A stretch of 64,000 bases of DNA. Source: Cherax quadricarinatus. Taxonomy: Eukaryota > Arthropoda > Malacostraca > Decapoda > Parastacidae. The translations under genes were made by a program, and so were the position numbers. The notes under the pieces are model-generated. The model ran no database searches and was not told the origin of the DNA. It saw only the letters and a list, made by a program, of their open reading frames with translations. The DNA lies in NCBI RefSeq assembly GCF_038502225.1, contig NC_091308.1, positions 23,198,118 to 23,262,117 of the forward strand, read 5' to 3'. Positions 11,788 to 22,463 of the stretch are shown here, piece after piece. Numbering within the stretch: position 1 is the first letter of the stretch; every line of letters starts with the position of its first letter.

Positions 11788-12494
11788 GGTTAGGTTACTT
11801 CTTTCTTTTCGTTTTTAAGAAAAAAAAAAAAGAAAATAAAAAAATAAAAAAAAAGGGGGGACCGGGGAGGGATAGTTCCTAGGAGGAATGAAAGGGCCAG
11901 AAATCTCCCTCCGCGCCCAAGAGGACCTCAGCACCGCAAGTAGCGCAGATGCAGCATGGAACCCGTCCCATACCCTACCCTTCATGCCAGTAAACTAGCA
12001 ATCCGGGATAGCAACCTCACATCTGCCAAGCTACCTCGGTGGACAAAAGAGGGCGGCTTGATATCCGCCACAAAGCATACCTCCTTCGGCCACCACCCCC
12101 GGAATCCGAAAGGTGGCTTCCAGAGATGCACCCGTCGCCCGAAAAACACCTAAAGCCACCCTCCGGGATACCGGAGAGAGATCGGGACATCCCCAGTCAA
12201 TCCAGATTCCACGGCAAACTACGCCACCGCCAAGAACCTCAACCGAATAGGATGGACCCCGGTACCCTTTCCCCTACCTAGGAACTAGAGTGCCTGTAGG
12301 AAAAAATCCCAAAGGCCAAAAAGGAAGGGCAAAAGGGAGGGGTGGGGAGGAGGAGGAAAGGAAAAAGGGGAGGATGGGAGAGGGAAGGGGGGATTGGGGG
12401 GTAATTAGGTTCGGTCTGAGGAAGGAGACCGACAGGTCTAATTCCTCAGACCAAGAGCCTCTTCACCACGCCAAGGAGCCCCCCTTGAAGAGGA

Positions 12495-12560
12495 CGGTAG
12501 GGTTATAAAGAATTAGCGGTAGGGTTATAAAGAATTAGCGGTAGGGTTATAAAGAATTAG
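12495..12560 (+). repeat. Three tandem copies of a 22-bp RTE segment
   Basis: The unit CGGTAGGGTTATAAAGAATT plus AG is repeated three times without mismatch. In other RTE copies the segment occurs once. Confidence 0.9.
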
Positions 12561-12803
12561 AGGAAAGACAGAATGTAGGATTACAGATGAGCAAGGAGGT
12601 TTCAGAGTGGGTAGGGGATGTGTAGATCAAGTGTTTACATTGAAGCATATATGTGAACAGTATTTAGATAAAGGTAGGGAAGTTTTTATTGGAATTATGG
12701 ATTTCAAAAAGGCATATGATAGAGTGGATAGGGGAGCAATGTGGTAGATGTTGCAAGTATATGGAATAGGTGCAAAGTTACTAAAGGCTGCAAAGAGTTT
12801 TTA
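12495..12803 (+). mobile_element. RTE-like LINE fragment with internal 22-bp triplication
   Basis: RT fragment homologous to 40,000-40,260, with motif A region FKKAYDRVDRGAMW. A stop replaces Gln in the following codons. It joins unrelated sequence at about 12,803. Confidence 0.75.
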
Positions 12804-13679
12804 ATGACCAAAAACAAGAAAGTCGTTTCTGGATTTGCCCCAGTGAAAGGGACAGCGTAAGAGAGGTACTGAAAAGTGAAAACCTAGAAAGCGTAAGGAA
12901 GTTTCTAAGGAGCTTGCCAGAGTTATACAAAGAGTGGAAAACAGGGGAAAAGGAACAAGAAAAGGAGGAAAATGCAAATAGAGGTGAAAACCAAGGAGTG
13001 AAAGTAAGAGCAAGAGTAGAAAACGTCATACAGAGCAAGTCGGAAAAGGAAACAGGGATACATAACATAGCGGAAAGGGGAAGGGAGGATGTGAAAACTA
13101 GAACAGGAACAAACGAAAACGAGCAAAGGGAAGAAATTAGCCTAGAAGAAAGTAAACAAGGGAACTCAGATCGGGTGGCAGAACTTAGGAACGACACAGA
13201 ATCAATAAATATAGGTAGTCAGAACATTTGCAGTTACTATGCTAAAGGTATGTGCCTATATGGTAGAGATTGTTGGAATAAACACCAGAAAATGTGCGAA
13301 CATGAGGAAGGGAAAGTGTCATTTCAACAAAGAGTGCAGGTACTTCCATCCAGTAATGTGTAAAGCTTCAACGCACTCCAGAGAATGTTATGACCTGAGC
13401 TGCCCAGACCATCATGTAAAAAGAACGCGACACTACAGAGCTAGCAGAGAAAGGGAAATTGAACAGCATTCTTTTTTAGACAAAAAAAGAAAAGATCAAA
13501 ACAAAGGAAGAGACAAACAGGGGGAATGGTACAAAGGACAGGTGAGCAGTAAAATGGGGCGTACCAAACCAGGCATCAGCCCGTCAAGGCCGAATAAGCA
13601 AACAAACGCGAAGCCAGTACTGGAGAAACCAGGGGAGTGTACACCTCGTACACACTTAGTACACCACCAGTGGTACTAA
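12804..13679 (+). pseudogene. LINE ORF1-like protein with CCCH zinc fingers, frameshifted
   Basis: From about 12,804 the frame reads an acidic/basic low-complexity region, then ICSYYAKGMCLYGRDCWNKH near 13,226-13,290. It shifts frame near 13,300, continues with GKCHFNKECRYFHPVMCK and RECYDLSCPDHHVKRTRHYR, and ends at 13,679. The Cys3His fingers and the final C-x4-C-x2-HH block resemble ORF1 proteins of L2/Nimb-type LINEs. No RT of that family is adjacent. A host CCCH gene is less likely because the frame is broken and lies among repeats. Confidence 0.6.
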
Positions 13680-14248
13680 TGAAACACAAAGCGAGACAAA
13701 ACATCCCACTTGGTAATTCCTGCTTCATACAGGTCCGCCATCATAAATCCGGCAATCAGTTATTCGGTTCCTTCAGTTATTTGGCACTAATTTTGGCTAG
13801 CATAATTTCAAATTTCCAGAGTCGCCACACCAACCTGCTGGTACTGTTTGGTGGCGCTACTTGCTGCATAAGTCCAATTTCTTTTTCTCCATTTGTTTTA
13901 ACCTGCTTACTTTTAGCCCTAGCCATGCTTCCAATGAATAAAAGAAATGCTTCTCATTATGAAAAGCACCTACACAGTACATTATCCATTAAACATAAGG
14001 TGGCTTTGAAGCCACTGTCGGTTGCCATGAGCTCAGTCTCATGATGCAGTAGAATATGCTTTATTATTATGCTAATATCAACACTAGCCTATTTGCCTAT
14101 CACAATTGATCTAATATGACATAATAAACAATATAAATAACATAAAACATGTTAAATACTCCAGAATAAATAATATTTGGTATAATACCGAGCAGTTCGA
14201 CAGAGGTATGAAGATATGGTATACAAATAACATTCTCATGCACAGGAG
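13680..14248. other. Unassigned sequence
   Basis: Moderately A/T-rich with no convincing frame on either strand and no recognised terminal repeats. It includes TGGTGGCGCTACTTGCTGCA and a short inverted motif GTGGCTTTGAAGCCACT near 14,000. Probably old repeat or intronic sequence. Confidence 0.4.
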
Positions 14249-15290
14249 ACTATATTCATTTATAACGGCATAAAACACACTCAACCCCTGCCAATTTGGA
14301 TTCAGAAAAAATAAAAGCATTAATGATGCAATTATAAAAATGCTAGATCTGCTTTACACAGCATTGGAAAATAAGGAATATTCACTAGGAATTTTTATTG
14401 ACCTAAGAAAAGAAACCATACCACGGGCGGGATTTGAACCCGCGGTCAGAGTCTCAAAACTCCAGACCGTCGCGTTAGCCACTGGATCAGCTAGCCACAG
14501 TAAGATTCATCCAACTAGGTATATTTCTACACCATAGTCATGTTAATGGCTTTGAGGGGACTTGAGCTAGAGTTCATCACGGACACGCTAGCTGGAGCTT
14601 CGTCTGTAAAAACTTGCATTTGTGGTCACAGTGGTGCCTATGCTAACCTTCCTATGGTGTAGAAATATACCTAGTTGGATGAATCTTACTGTGGCTAGCT
14701 GGTCTAGTGGCTAACGCGATGGTCTGAAGTTTTGAGACTCTCTGACCACAGGTTCAAATCCCGCCTGTGGTATGGTTTGTTTGCAATCGTGTCATTACTA
14801 TTTCGTGAGTCATGTTATCAACTTAAGAAAAGCTTTTGACACAGTAGACCACAGCATCCTACTCCACAAACTAGACCATTATGGTATAAGAGGCCATGCG
14901 CTTGCATATTTCAAATCTTACCTTACTAATAGGTATCAGTATGTCGCCATTAAAGACACAGCATCAACAACACGGCCACTTGATACTGGAGTTCCGCAAG
15001 GAAGTGTCCTTGGTCCCCTGCTCTTCCTCATATACATCAATGATCTTCCAAACGTATCCCAACACCTGAACCCCATTCTCTTTGCTGACGACACGACTTA
15101 TGTCATCTCTCACCCTAATCTTGCCACCCTCAACACCATTGTTAACGAGGAACTGATCAAAATATCGACTTGGATGACAGCCAATAAAATTATGCTTAAC
15201 ACTTGCAAAACCTACTATATTATGTTTGGTAGCAGAGCAGGAGTTGCGCAAATTAACATTAAGATCGACAACACTAATTGCCAGACAGTA
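14249..15290 (+). mobile_element. CR1-like LINE fragment, interrupted by a SINE pair
   Basis: RT segments FGFRKNKSINDAIIKMLDLL and SLGIFIDLRK lie left of the insertion at 14,413-14,823. KAFDTVDHSILLHKLDHYGI, TGVPQGSVLGPLLFLIYIND and LFADDTTYVIS lie right of it. Same family as 2640-8158. It is truncated at both ends; the 3' end runs into a SINE piece at about 15,284. Confidence 0.85.
14413..14823. mobile_element. Foldback of two inverted tRNA-like SINE heads
   Basis: The left arm (about 14,413-14,538, minus sense) and right arm (about 14,655-14,776, plus sense) are near-identical inverted copies. Each has a tRNA-like segment with box A-like TGGTCTAGTGGCTAACGC and box B GGTTCAAATCCCGCC. The whole insert is flanked by a perfect 9-bp duplication TAAGAAAAG (14404-14412 and 14824-14832), so it entered the LINE as one unit. 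A real tRNA gene is unlikely because the 5' acceptor strand does not pair with the 3' strand. Confidence 0.75.
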
Positions 15291-15790
15291 AATGGGTACC
15301 TGGGTATGTAGACAGCCTGTACTGTCAGAACACACAGCCTAGCCGTCTGCTCTGACTAGTTCATATTTCGCGGCATTTAGGTGCTGCCCTCTGTAGGCTC
15401 ACTCAGGTCAGTGGGAGGCTGAGCCCATCCGCCCTCACTCCTAGGCCGACCGACTTGATAGACACAAGTGCTCCCCCTCCACGGACTGGCTTGCGGTCAC
15501 TCCCTCACACTGCCCGTTGTGTACTCACTCCTACCCAATTAAAGCCAAACTAGTCCACGGCCGTATCATTGCTACCTACCCTAGCTTCATCGGCACTAAA
15601 CCGCTGTTCAGCAGTATGAACAGCAATAACAGGTATTAGCCGACTAGTGTGGGTGTTATCCTGGGACACTTGACCTAATTTTCTTGAAATAATCTGCATA
15701 ACAAGCGGCTTTCTATACAGTACTACGTCAATGATGTCAGCTATGGTCTGTATACCATGTACATGTATGTGTAGTAAGATAATTATTATT
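15284..15790 (+). mobile_element. tRNA-derived SINE body and tail, split by a solo LTR
   Basis: The SINE body GTAAATGGGTACCTGGGTA is cut at 15,306 and resumes at 15,632 with GGTATTAGCCGACTAGTGTG, then GCATAACAAGCGGCTTTCTA, ending in A/T-rich repeats. It is the same family as 46,593-46,889. The tRNA-like head is missing on the left. Confidence 0.75.
15307..15631. mobile_element. Probable solo LTR, 325 bp
   Basis: Begins TGTAGACAGCCTGTACTG and ends CAGCAATAACA (TG...CA), flanked by a 4-bp direct repeat GGTA (15303-15306 and 15632-15635). It splits a SINE cleanly. ATTAAAG near the right third could serve as a polyadenylation signal. No internal retroviral-type coding region is present, as expected after LTR-LTR recombination. 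Confidence 0.6.
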
Positions 15791-15799
15791 GTTATTATT

Positions 15800-16487
15800 T
15801 TCTCAGTTGTTTGTTGGGTTATCTTATTGAAACTTGGGCAATGTATGATGGAAAGATACTTCTTAACGTACACCAAAAATGAAAGGAATCAGACCATAAA
15901 TAGCGAAGTTCACTTCTCAGCCATTAGCGGCCGCTTAGCGGAATATTTTGGTATGGTTTTTGTGGTTATATTCTCATTTTTTCGGTCTCATTTGATAGAC
16001 TGAAAGATATATTATAGAAATAGATATGACTGATTGCTTTCATGATGAAAAGTACCTTGAAATTGCGCTCACAGTAGCGAAAATGTTCTATTCTTTAGAG
16101 AAGCTCAAGAGTAAACAAATGACGTAATCGTCCAATACCTACGAAACAAATTCCAGTACGGAGTCAAGAACAGGTTGACATTATTTATACAATTATTACA
16201 ATAATGCAGCAGTCTGCATAACAGTAAATCTTCTATTTTTATGTGAATAAAAATTCCAAATGGCAAGCAAGAGTAATGTGAGAGGGGCATGAAGCCATGA
16301 CTAATTAACAGAGAAAATGTTATTTTAGTGCCAGGAATGTTTGCACTGTTTATTCTGGACCCTATTTTGAAATTGGCATCTGTAGAAATTTGTGTGAAAT
16401 TGACCAAATTGCCAATTTCTGACCACTTTATTGGGTAGTTGAAATAAGTGAATGGGTGGTTTCTTGTACTCAGTTGACAGACTAGAA
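15800..16487 (-). repeat. piggyBac-MITE-related repeat fragment
   Basis: Reverse-orientation match to the internal part of the MITEs at 47,925 and 53,463 (words such as CTCATTTGATAGA, GAATAAAAATTCC, GGTTTCTTGTACTCAG). Terminal repeats and TTAA are not visible. Confidence 0.6.
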
Positions 16488-16605
16488 GTAAATAAGTTTA
16501 TTCAGGTATACACATATACAGTTACATAGATTATAATACATAGCAGTGTATGTATAGAGAACCTAGGATAACCCAGAAAAGTCAGACAGTGACTTATTTC
16601 CAGTA
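16488..16605 (-). repeat. Dispersed repeat shared with 1270-1345
   Basis: The sequence AATAAGTTTATTCAGGTATA ... AACCTAGGATAACCCAGAAA is the reverse complement of 1270-1345. Family unknown. Confidence 0.5.
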
Positions 16606-16639
16606 CCTGGCTTGGGCTTGCCATATATGATTTTTGGTA

Positions 16640-16885
16640 AATGTTCTTTTCCCGGTTGTTTGTAAGGCTATCTCACTGAAACTTGGGCAATGTATGATGG
16701 AAAGATGCTTCTTAACGTACAACAAAAATAAAAAAGATGGACGATAAATAAGGGAGTTCACTTCTCAGCCATTAGCCGTCTCTTTGCAGTATATTTTCGT
16801 ATGTTTTTTTATGGTTGTATTCTCAATTTTTTGGACTCATTTGATAGAATGGAAGATATATTACAGAAATAGACATGATTTTGAT
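16640..16885 (-). repeat. Second copy of the 15.8-kb MITE-related sequence
   Basis: Repeats the start of the 15,800-16,487 segment (GAAACTTGGGCAATGTATGA, then ATGGAAAGATGCTTCTTAAC), giving a tandem arrangement about 0.85 kb apart. It is ended by an (AT)n tract and the poly-T of the next RTE insertion. Confidence 0.55.
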
Positions 16886-16945
16886 TATATATATATATAC
16901 ATTATATATATAATATACATATATATACATTATATATAATATATA
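16886..16945. repeat. (AT)n tract
   Basis: Alternating TATA/ACAT sequence immediately before the poly-T tail of an RTE copy. Confidence 0.85.
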
Positions 16946-19073
16946 TTTTTTTTTTTTTTTTTTCAACAAGTCGGCCGTCTCCCACCGAGGCAGGGTGACC
17001 CAAAAAAGAAAGAAAATCCCCAAAAAGAAAATACTTTCATCATCATTCAACACTTTCACCACACTCGCACATTATCACTGTTTTTGCAGAGGTGCTCAGA
17101 ATACAACAGTCTAGAAGCATACACATATAAAGATACACAACATATCCCTCCAAACTGCCAATATCCCAAACCCCTCCTTTAAAGTGCAGGCATTGTACTT
17201 CCCATTTCCAGGACTCAAGTCCGACTATATGAAAATAACCGGTTTCCCTGAATCCCTTCACTAAATATTACCCTGCTCACACTCCAACAGATCGTCAGGT
17301 CCCAAGTACCATTCGTCTCCATTCACTCCTATCTAACACGCTCACGCACGCTTGCTGGAAGTCCAAGCCCCTTACCCACAAAACCTCCTTTACCCCCTCT
17401 CTCCAACCCTTTCGAGGACGACCCCTACCCCGCCTTCCTTCCCCTATAGATTTATATGCTTTCCATGTCATTCTACTTTGATCCATTCTCTCTAAATGAC
17501 CAAACCACCTCAACAACCCCTCTTATGCCCTCTGACTAATACTTTTATTAACTCCACACCTTCTCCTAATTTCCACACTCCGAATTTTCTGCATAATATT
17601 TACACCACACATTGCCCTTAAACAGGACATCTCCACTGCCTCCAACCGTCTCCTCGCTGCTGCATTTACCACCCAAGCTTCACACCCATATAAGAGTGTT
17701 GGTACTACTATACTTTCATACATTCCATTCTTTGCCTCCATAGATAACGTTTTTTGACTCCACATATACCTCAACGCACCACTCACCTTTTTTCCCTCAT
17801 CAATTCTATGATTAACCTCATCCTTCATAAATCCATCCGCCGACACGTCAACTCCCAAGTATCTGAAAACATTCACTTCTTCCATACTCCTCCTCCCCAA
17901 TTTGATATCCAATTTTTCTTTATCTAAATCATTTGACACCCTCATCACCTTACTCTTTTCTATGTTCACTTTCAACTTTCTACCTTTACACACATTCCCA
18001 AACTCATCCACTAACCTTTGCAATTTTTCTTTAGAATCTCCCATAAGCACAGTATCATCCGCAAAAAGTAACTGTGTCAATTCCCATTTTGAATTTGATT
18101 CCCCATAATTTAATCCCACCCCTCTCCCAAACACCCTAGCATTTACTTCCTTTACAACCCCATCTATAAATATATTAAACAACCATGGTGACATTACACA
18201 TCCCTGTCTAAGACCTACTTTTACCGGGAAGTAGTCTCCCTCTCTTCTACACACCCTAACCTGAGCCTCACTATCCTCATAAAAACTCTTTACAGCATTT
18301 AATAACTTACCACCTATTCCATATACTTGCAACATCTGCCACATTGCTCCTCTATCCACTCTATCGTATGCCTTTTCTAAATCCATAAATGCAATAAAAA
18401 CTTCCCTATCTTTATCTAAATACTGTTCACATATATGCTTCAATGTAAACACCTGATCTACACATCCCCTACCCACTCTAAAACCTCCTTGCTCATCCGC
18501 AATCCTACATTCTGTCTTACCTCTTAATTCTTTCAATTATAACCCTACCGTACACTTTTCCTGGTATACTCAGTAAGCTTATTCCTCTATAATTTTTACA
18601 GTCTCTCTTGTCCCCTTTCCCTTTATATAAAGGGACTATACATGCTCTCTGCCAATCCCTAGGTACCTTCCCCTCTTTCATACATTTATTAAACAAAAGT
18701 ACCAACCACTCCAACACTATATCCCCCCCTGCTTTTAACATTTCTGTCATGATCCCATCAGTTCCAGCTGCTTTACCCCCTTTCATTTTACGTAATGCCT
18801 CACATACCTCCCCCACACTTACATTCTGCTCTTCTTCACTCCTAAAAGATGGTATACCTCCCTGACCAGTGCATGAAATTACTGCCTCTGTTTCTTCCTT
18901 AACATTTAAAAGTTCCTCAAAATATTCTCGCCATCTACCCAATACCTCCATCTCCCCATCTACTAACTCCCCTACTCTGTTTTTAACTGACAAATCCATA
19001 TTTTCCCTAGGCTTTCTTAACTTGTTTAACTCACTCCAAAATTTTTTCTTATTTTCATTAAAATTTCTTACAC
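16946..19073 (-). mobile_element. RTE-like LINE copy, subfamily A
   Basis: Poly-T (the tail of the minus-strand element) at 16946-16963 is followed by the conserved 3' end (TCGGCCGTCTCCCACCGAGG), 3' UTR and the RT plus C-terminal domain up to about 19,073. RT motifs are FIAFMDLEKAYDRVDRGAMW, GLRQGCVMSPWLFNIFIDGV and LLFADDTVLMGD; the C-terminal region has LLYGCEAW, LRWFGHLERM and GRGRPRKGW. It is truncated at its 5' end, with no endonuclease. One frameshift (extra T at about 18,529) and one stop (in AEEGLLRW near 17,525) inactivate it. Confidence 0.88.
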
Positions 19074-19727
19074 ACCCTAAGCCAAGCCTCACTATCCTCA
19101 AAGAGACTTGACATCATTTAGTAACATACTACCTATTCCATACACTTGCAACATCTGCCACATTGCTTCCGTATCCAATGACACAACTTTTCTAAATCCA
19201 TAAATGTAATGAAAACTTCCCTACCTTTATCTAAATACTGTTCACTTATATACTTCAATGTAAACACTTGGTCTATACATCCCTTACCGTTCTACAGCCT
19301 CCTTGTTCATCTGCAATCCTGCTTTCCATTTGCCTCCAATTTTTTCAGTAATAGCCCTACCATACATTTTACCTGGTATACCCTGTAAAAATTATAGGGA
19401 TTAAGTTTGCTATCTCCTTTGTCCCCCATCCCTTTATATATAGGAACTATGCACACACTGCCAGTCACTAGGTACCTCCCTCACTTTCATACAGTTATTG
19501 AACAAAAGTACTCTCACATTCAGTTCTTCATTCCTAAAAGATGTTATACCTCCCTGGCCAATGGATGAAATTACTGCCTCCCTCTCTTCATCAACATTTA
19601 ACAGTTTCTTAGAATATTCCTACCATCTTTCCAATACCTCCAACTCCCCATCTACTAACTCTATTCTGTTTTTAAATGTCAAATCTATTTGTTCCAGGGC
19701 TTTCTTAACCTATTTGTCTCAAGTAGT
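19074..19727 (-). mobile_element. RTE-like LINE fragment, decayed
   Basis: A second minus-strand piece, starting again in the middle of RT (CCTCACTATCCTC block) and running towards the N-terminal RT side. Several frame breaks. It abuts the 5' leader of a plus-strand RTE at 19,728, head to head. Confidence 0.7.
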
Positions 19728-19788
19728 AGGTTGGTAGACAGCAACCACCCACAGTGGTACTACTGTCCTGCCAAATGAGTTTAAGACA

Positions 19789-20820
19789 CAAAGTGGGAGT
19801 TGTCACAGTTGCTCTTTGCTGATGACACCGTGCTCTTGGGAGATTCTGAAGAGAAGTTGCAGAGATTGGTGGATGAATTTGGTAGGGTGTGCAAAAGAAG
19901 AAAATTAAAAGTGAATACAGGAAAGAGTAAGGTTATGAGGATAACAAAAAGATTAGGTGATGAAAGATTGGATATCAGATTGGAGGGAGAGAGTATGGAG
20001 GAGGTGAATGTATTCAGATATTTGGGAGTGGACGTGTCAGCAGATGGGTCTATGAAAGATGAGGTGAATCATAGAATTGATGAGGGGAAAAGGGTGAGTG
20101 GTGCAGTTAGGAGTCTGTGGAGACAACTTTGTCCTTGGAGGCAAAGAGGGGAATGTATGAGGGTATAGTTTTACCAACGCTCTTATATGGGTGTGAAGCA
20201 TGGGTGATGAATGTTGCAGCGAGGAGAAGGCTGGAGGCAGTGGAGATGTCATGTCTGAGGGCAATGTGTGGTGTGAATATAATGCAGAGAATTCGTAGTT
20301 TGGAAGTTAGGAGGAGGTGCGGGATTACCAAAACTGTTGTCCAGAGGGCTGAGGAAGGGTTGTTGAGGTGGTTCGGACATGTAGAAAGAATGTAGCAAAA
20401 CAGAGTGACTTCAAGAGTGTATCAGTCTGTAGTGGAAGGAAGGCGGGGTAGGGGTCGGCCTAGGAAAGGTTGGAGGGAGGGGGGTAAAGGAGGTTTTGTG
20501 TGCGAGGGGCTTGGACTTCCAGCAGGCATGCGTGAGCGTGTTTGATAGGAGTGAATGGAGACAAATGGTTTTTAATACTTGACGTGCTGTTGGAGTGTGA
20601 GCAAAGTAACATTTATGAAGGGATTCAGGGAAACCGGCAGGCCGGACTTGAGCCCTGGAGATGGGAAGTACAGTGCCTGCACTCTGAAGGAGGGGTGTTA
20701 ATATTGCAGTTTAAAAACTGTAGTGTAAAGCACCCTTCTGGCAAGACAGTGATGGAGTGAATGATGGTGAGAGTTTTTCTTTTTCGGGTCACCCTGCCTT
20801 GGTGGGAATCGGCCAGTATT
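19789..20820 (+). mobile_element. RTE-like LINE copy, subfamily B, 5'-truncated
   Basis: Starts inside RT just before LLFADDTVLLGDSEEKLQRL and runs through the C-terminal domain (VLPTLLYGCEAWVMNVAARR, LRWFGHVERM) to the 3' end GGGTCACCCTGCCTTGGTGG. One frameshift near 20,130 and a stop after HVERM. Subfamily B differs from A consistently (ITKRLGDERLDIRLEGE versus SNDLDKEKLDIKLGRR). Confidence 0.85.
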
Positions 20821-22463
20821 TGTTTTAAACGATGGTAGGAGTGTTGGTGTATTTTTTCCGTCTAAAACACACAAGATAACAGATATATCTTGCTATTTTC
20901 ACTTGCACTTCGGTGACACTACACATGCATATACATAGATGTATACACACTCAGCTGAGTTTTTAGATTTTTTCTTAATAGTTCTTGTTCTAATTTTTCC
21001 TTTCATATCCATGGGGAAGTGAAATAAGAACCTTTCCTCCGTAAGCCATGTGTGTTGTAAAAGTAAACTAAAATGCCAGGAGCAATGAACTAGTAAACCC
21101 CTTTTCCCATATAGCTAACTAAAAATAAAAATAAAACCTTTAAGCTGCGATGTCTGAATGTGTGGATGATAAGATGATTGTGGATGTTATGAATGAAAAG
21201 AAGCTGATGTCCTGGCTCTAAGTGAAACAAAGTTGAAGGGGGTAGGAGAGTTTCAGGGTTTACTAATAGAGTTAGAGGTAAGGAAGGAGTAGCAACAATG
21301 TTGCAGGACCAGTTATGGCAGAAAAAGAGGGAATATAAAAGGATTACATGGAGTAAAATAAGGGTCGGATGTGAAGAGTTTATACATCTAAAGTGTTTAT
21401 ACACCTGGAGAAGAAAAGTGTAGAGGAGAGAGATTTTGGGAGATGCTGAGTGCTTGGGAACTTCTGAACCAAGTGAGCAGTACTTGTAGGGGGAGACCTA
21501 AATGCTGAAGTGGGTAAAACTGTTGTGGTAGTAGTAGGTTAGTTTGGGGTGTCAGGGGTAAATGAAAATGGAGAGGGGGTAGATTTTAATTGATGTATAC
21601 AAAGAGGTTTGGTAATAAGAAAAAGAGGATAAATAATTATACAAAATATGATAAAGCATGTAATGAAAGTATGTAGTTTGTTAGATTATGTATCGGTGGA
21701 TAAAAGGTTGTTGGGCAGACTTCAGGATTTGCATGTTCATAGAGGGGCAACAGATATCAAATCATTAGTTGTGGATACAGTTAGAATAAGAGGTAGATGG
21801 AGCAAAAGGAAAAGTGAAAGTTTATAAACTAAGGGAGGAGAAAGTTAGGGTGAGATAAAAGCAACTAATGGGAGAAAGGTGGGCTAGTGTAAGTAGTGCA
21901 GGGTTGAAGAGGGGTGGGATAGTTTTAAAAATGCAGTGTTAGAATGCAGGGCAGAAGTTTGTGGCTATAGGAGGGTGGGTGCAGGAGAAAAGAGGGGGTG
22001 ACTGGTGGAATGATGAGGTAAAGAGTGTGATAACAGAGAAAAAGATCACTTATGAGAGATTTTTACCAAGTAGAAATGATACAAGAAGGGTGGAGAATGG
22101 AGAGTAAAAGACGTGAAGAGTGTTTTGAGGGAATGCAAAAGGAGAGCAAATGATACAAGTGGGTGAGGTGCTTTCAACAAGTTTTGCTGAAAATAAGAAA
22201 AAAATTTAGAGATAAATAGGTTAAGAAAGCCTAGGGAACAAATGAATTTGAGAGTGAAAAACAGAATAGGGGAATTAGTAGATGGGGAGTTGGAGATACT
22301 GTGAAGAGGGTAGGAATATTTTGATGAACTGTTAAATGTTAATCAAGAGAGGGAGGCAGAAATTTCATGCATTAACCAGGGAGGTATAATATCTTTTAGG
22401 AGTGATGAGGAGCCAGATGTGAGTGTGGGGAGGTATTTGATGCACTGGGTAGAATGAAAATTC

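Larger units (their letters stand above)
1..12492 (-). mobile_element. Jockey-like LINE, split by two nested insertions
   Basis: A minus-strand non-LTR retrotransposon. Its 5' end is near 12,492 and its 3' end lies beyond the window start. In order it holds a G/C-rich 5' leader (11,800-12,492), a gag-like ORF1 with three CCHC knuckles (9,852-11,787), an endonuclease (about 9,000-9,795) and a reverse transcriptase (8,160-9,000, 2,480-2,640, 1-545). The RT is interrupted by a piggyBac-like element (550-2475) and a CR1-like LINE (about 2640-8158); removing both restores one reading direction. Frameshifts and stops show that it is dead. Confidence 0.85.

Noticed and set aside
13637..14044. A 135-codon frame as a host gene
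   Set aside because: No recognised motif, no splice context and atypical composition; the region is unassigned.
14440..14780. Two functional tRNA genes
   Set aside because: Boxes A and B are present but the acceptor stem does not pair, and both copies lie in a mobile inverted unit with target duplications.
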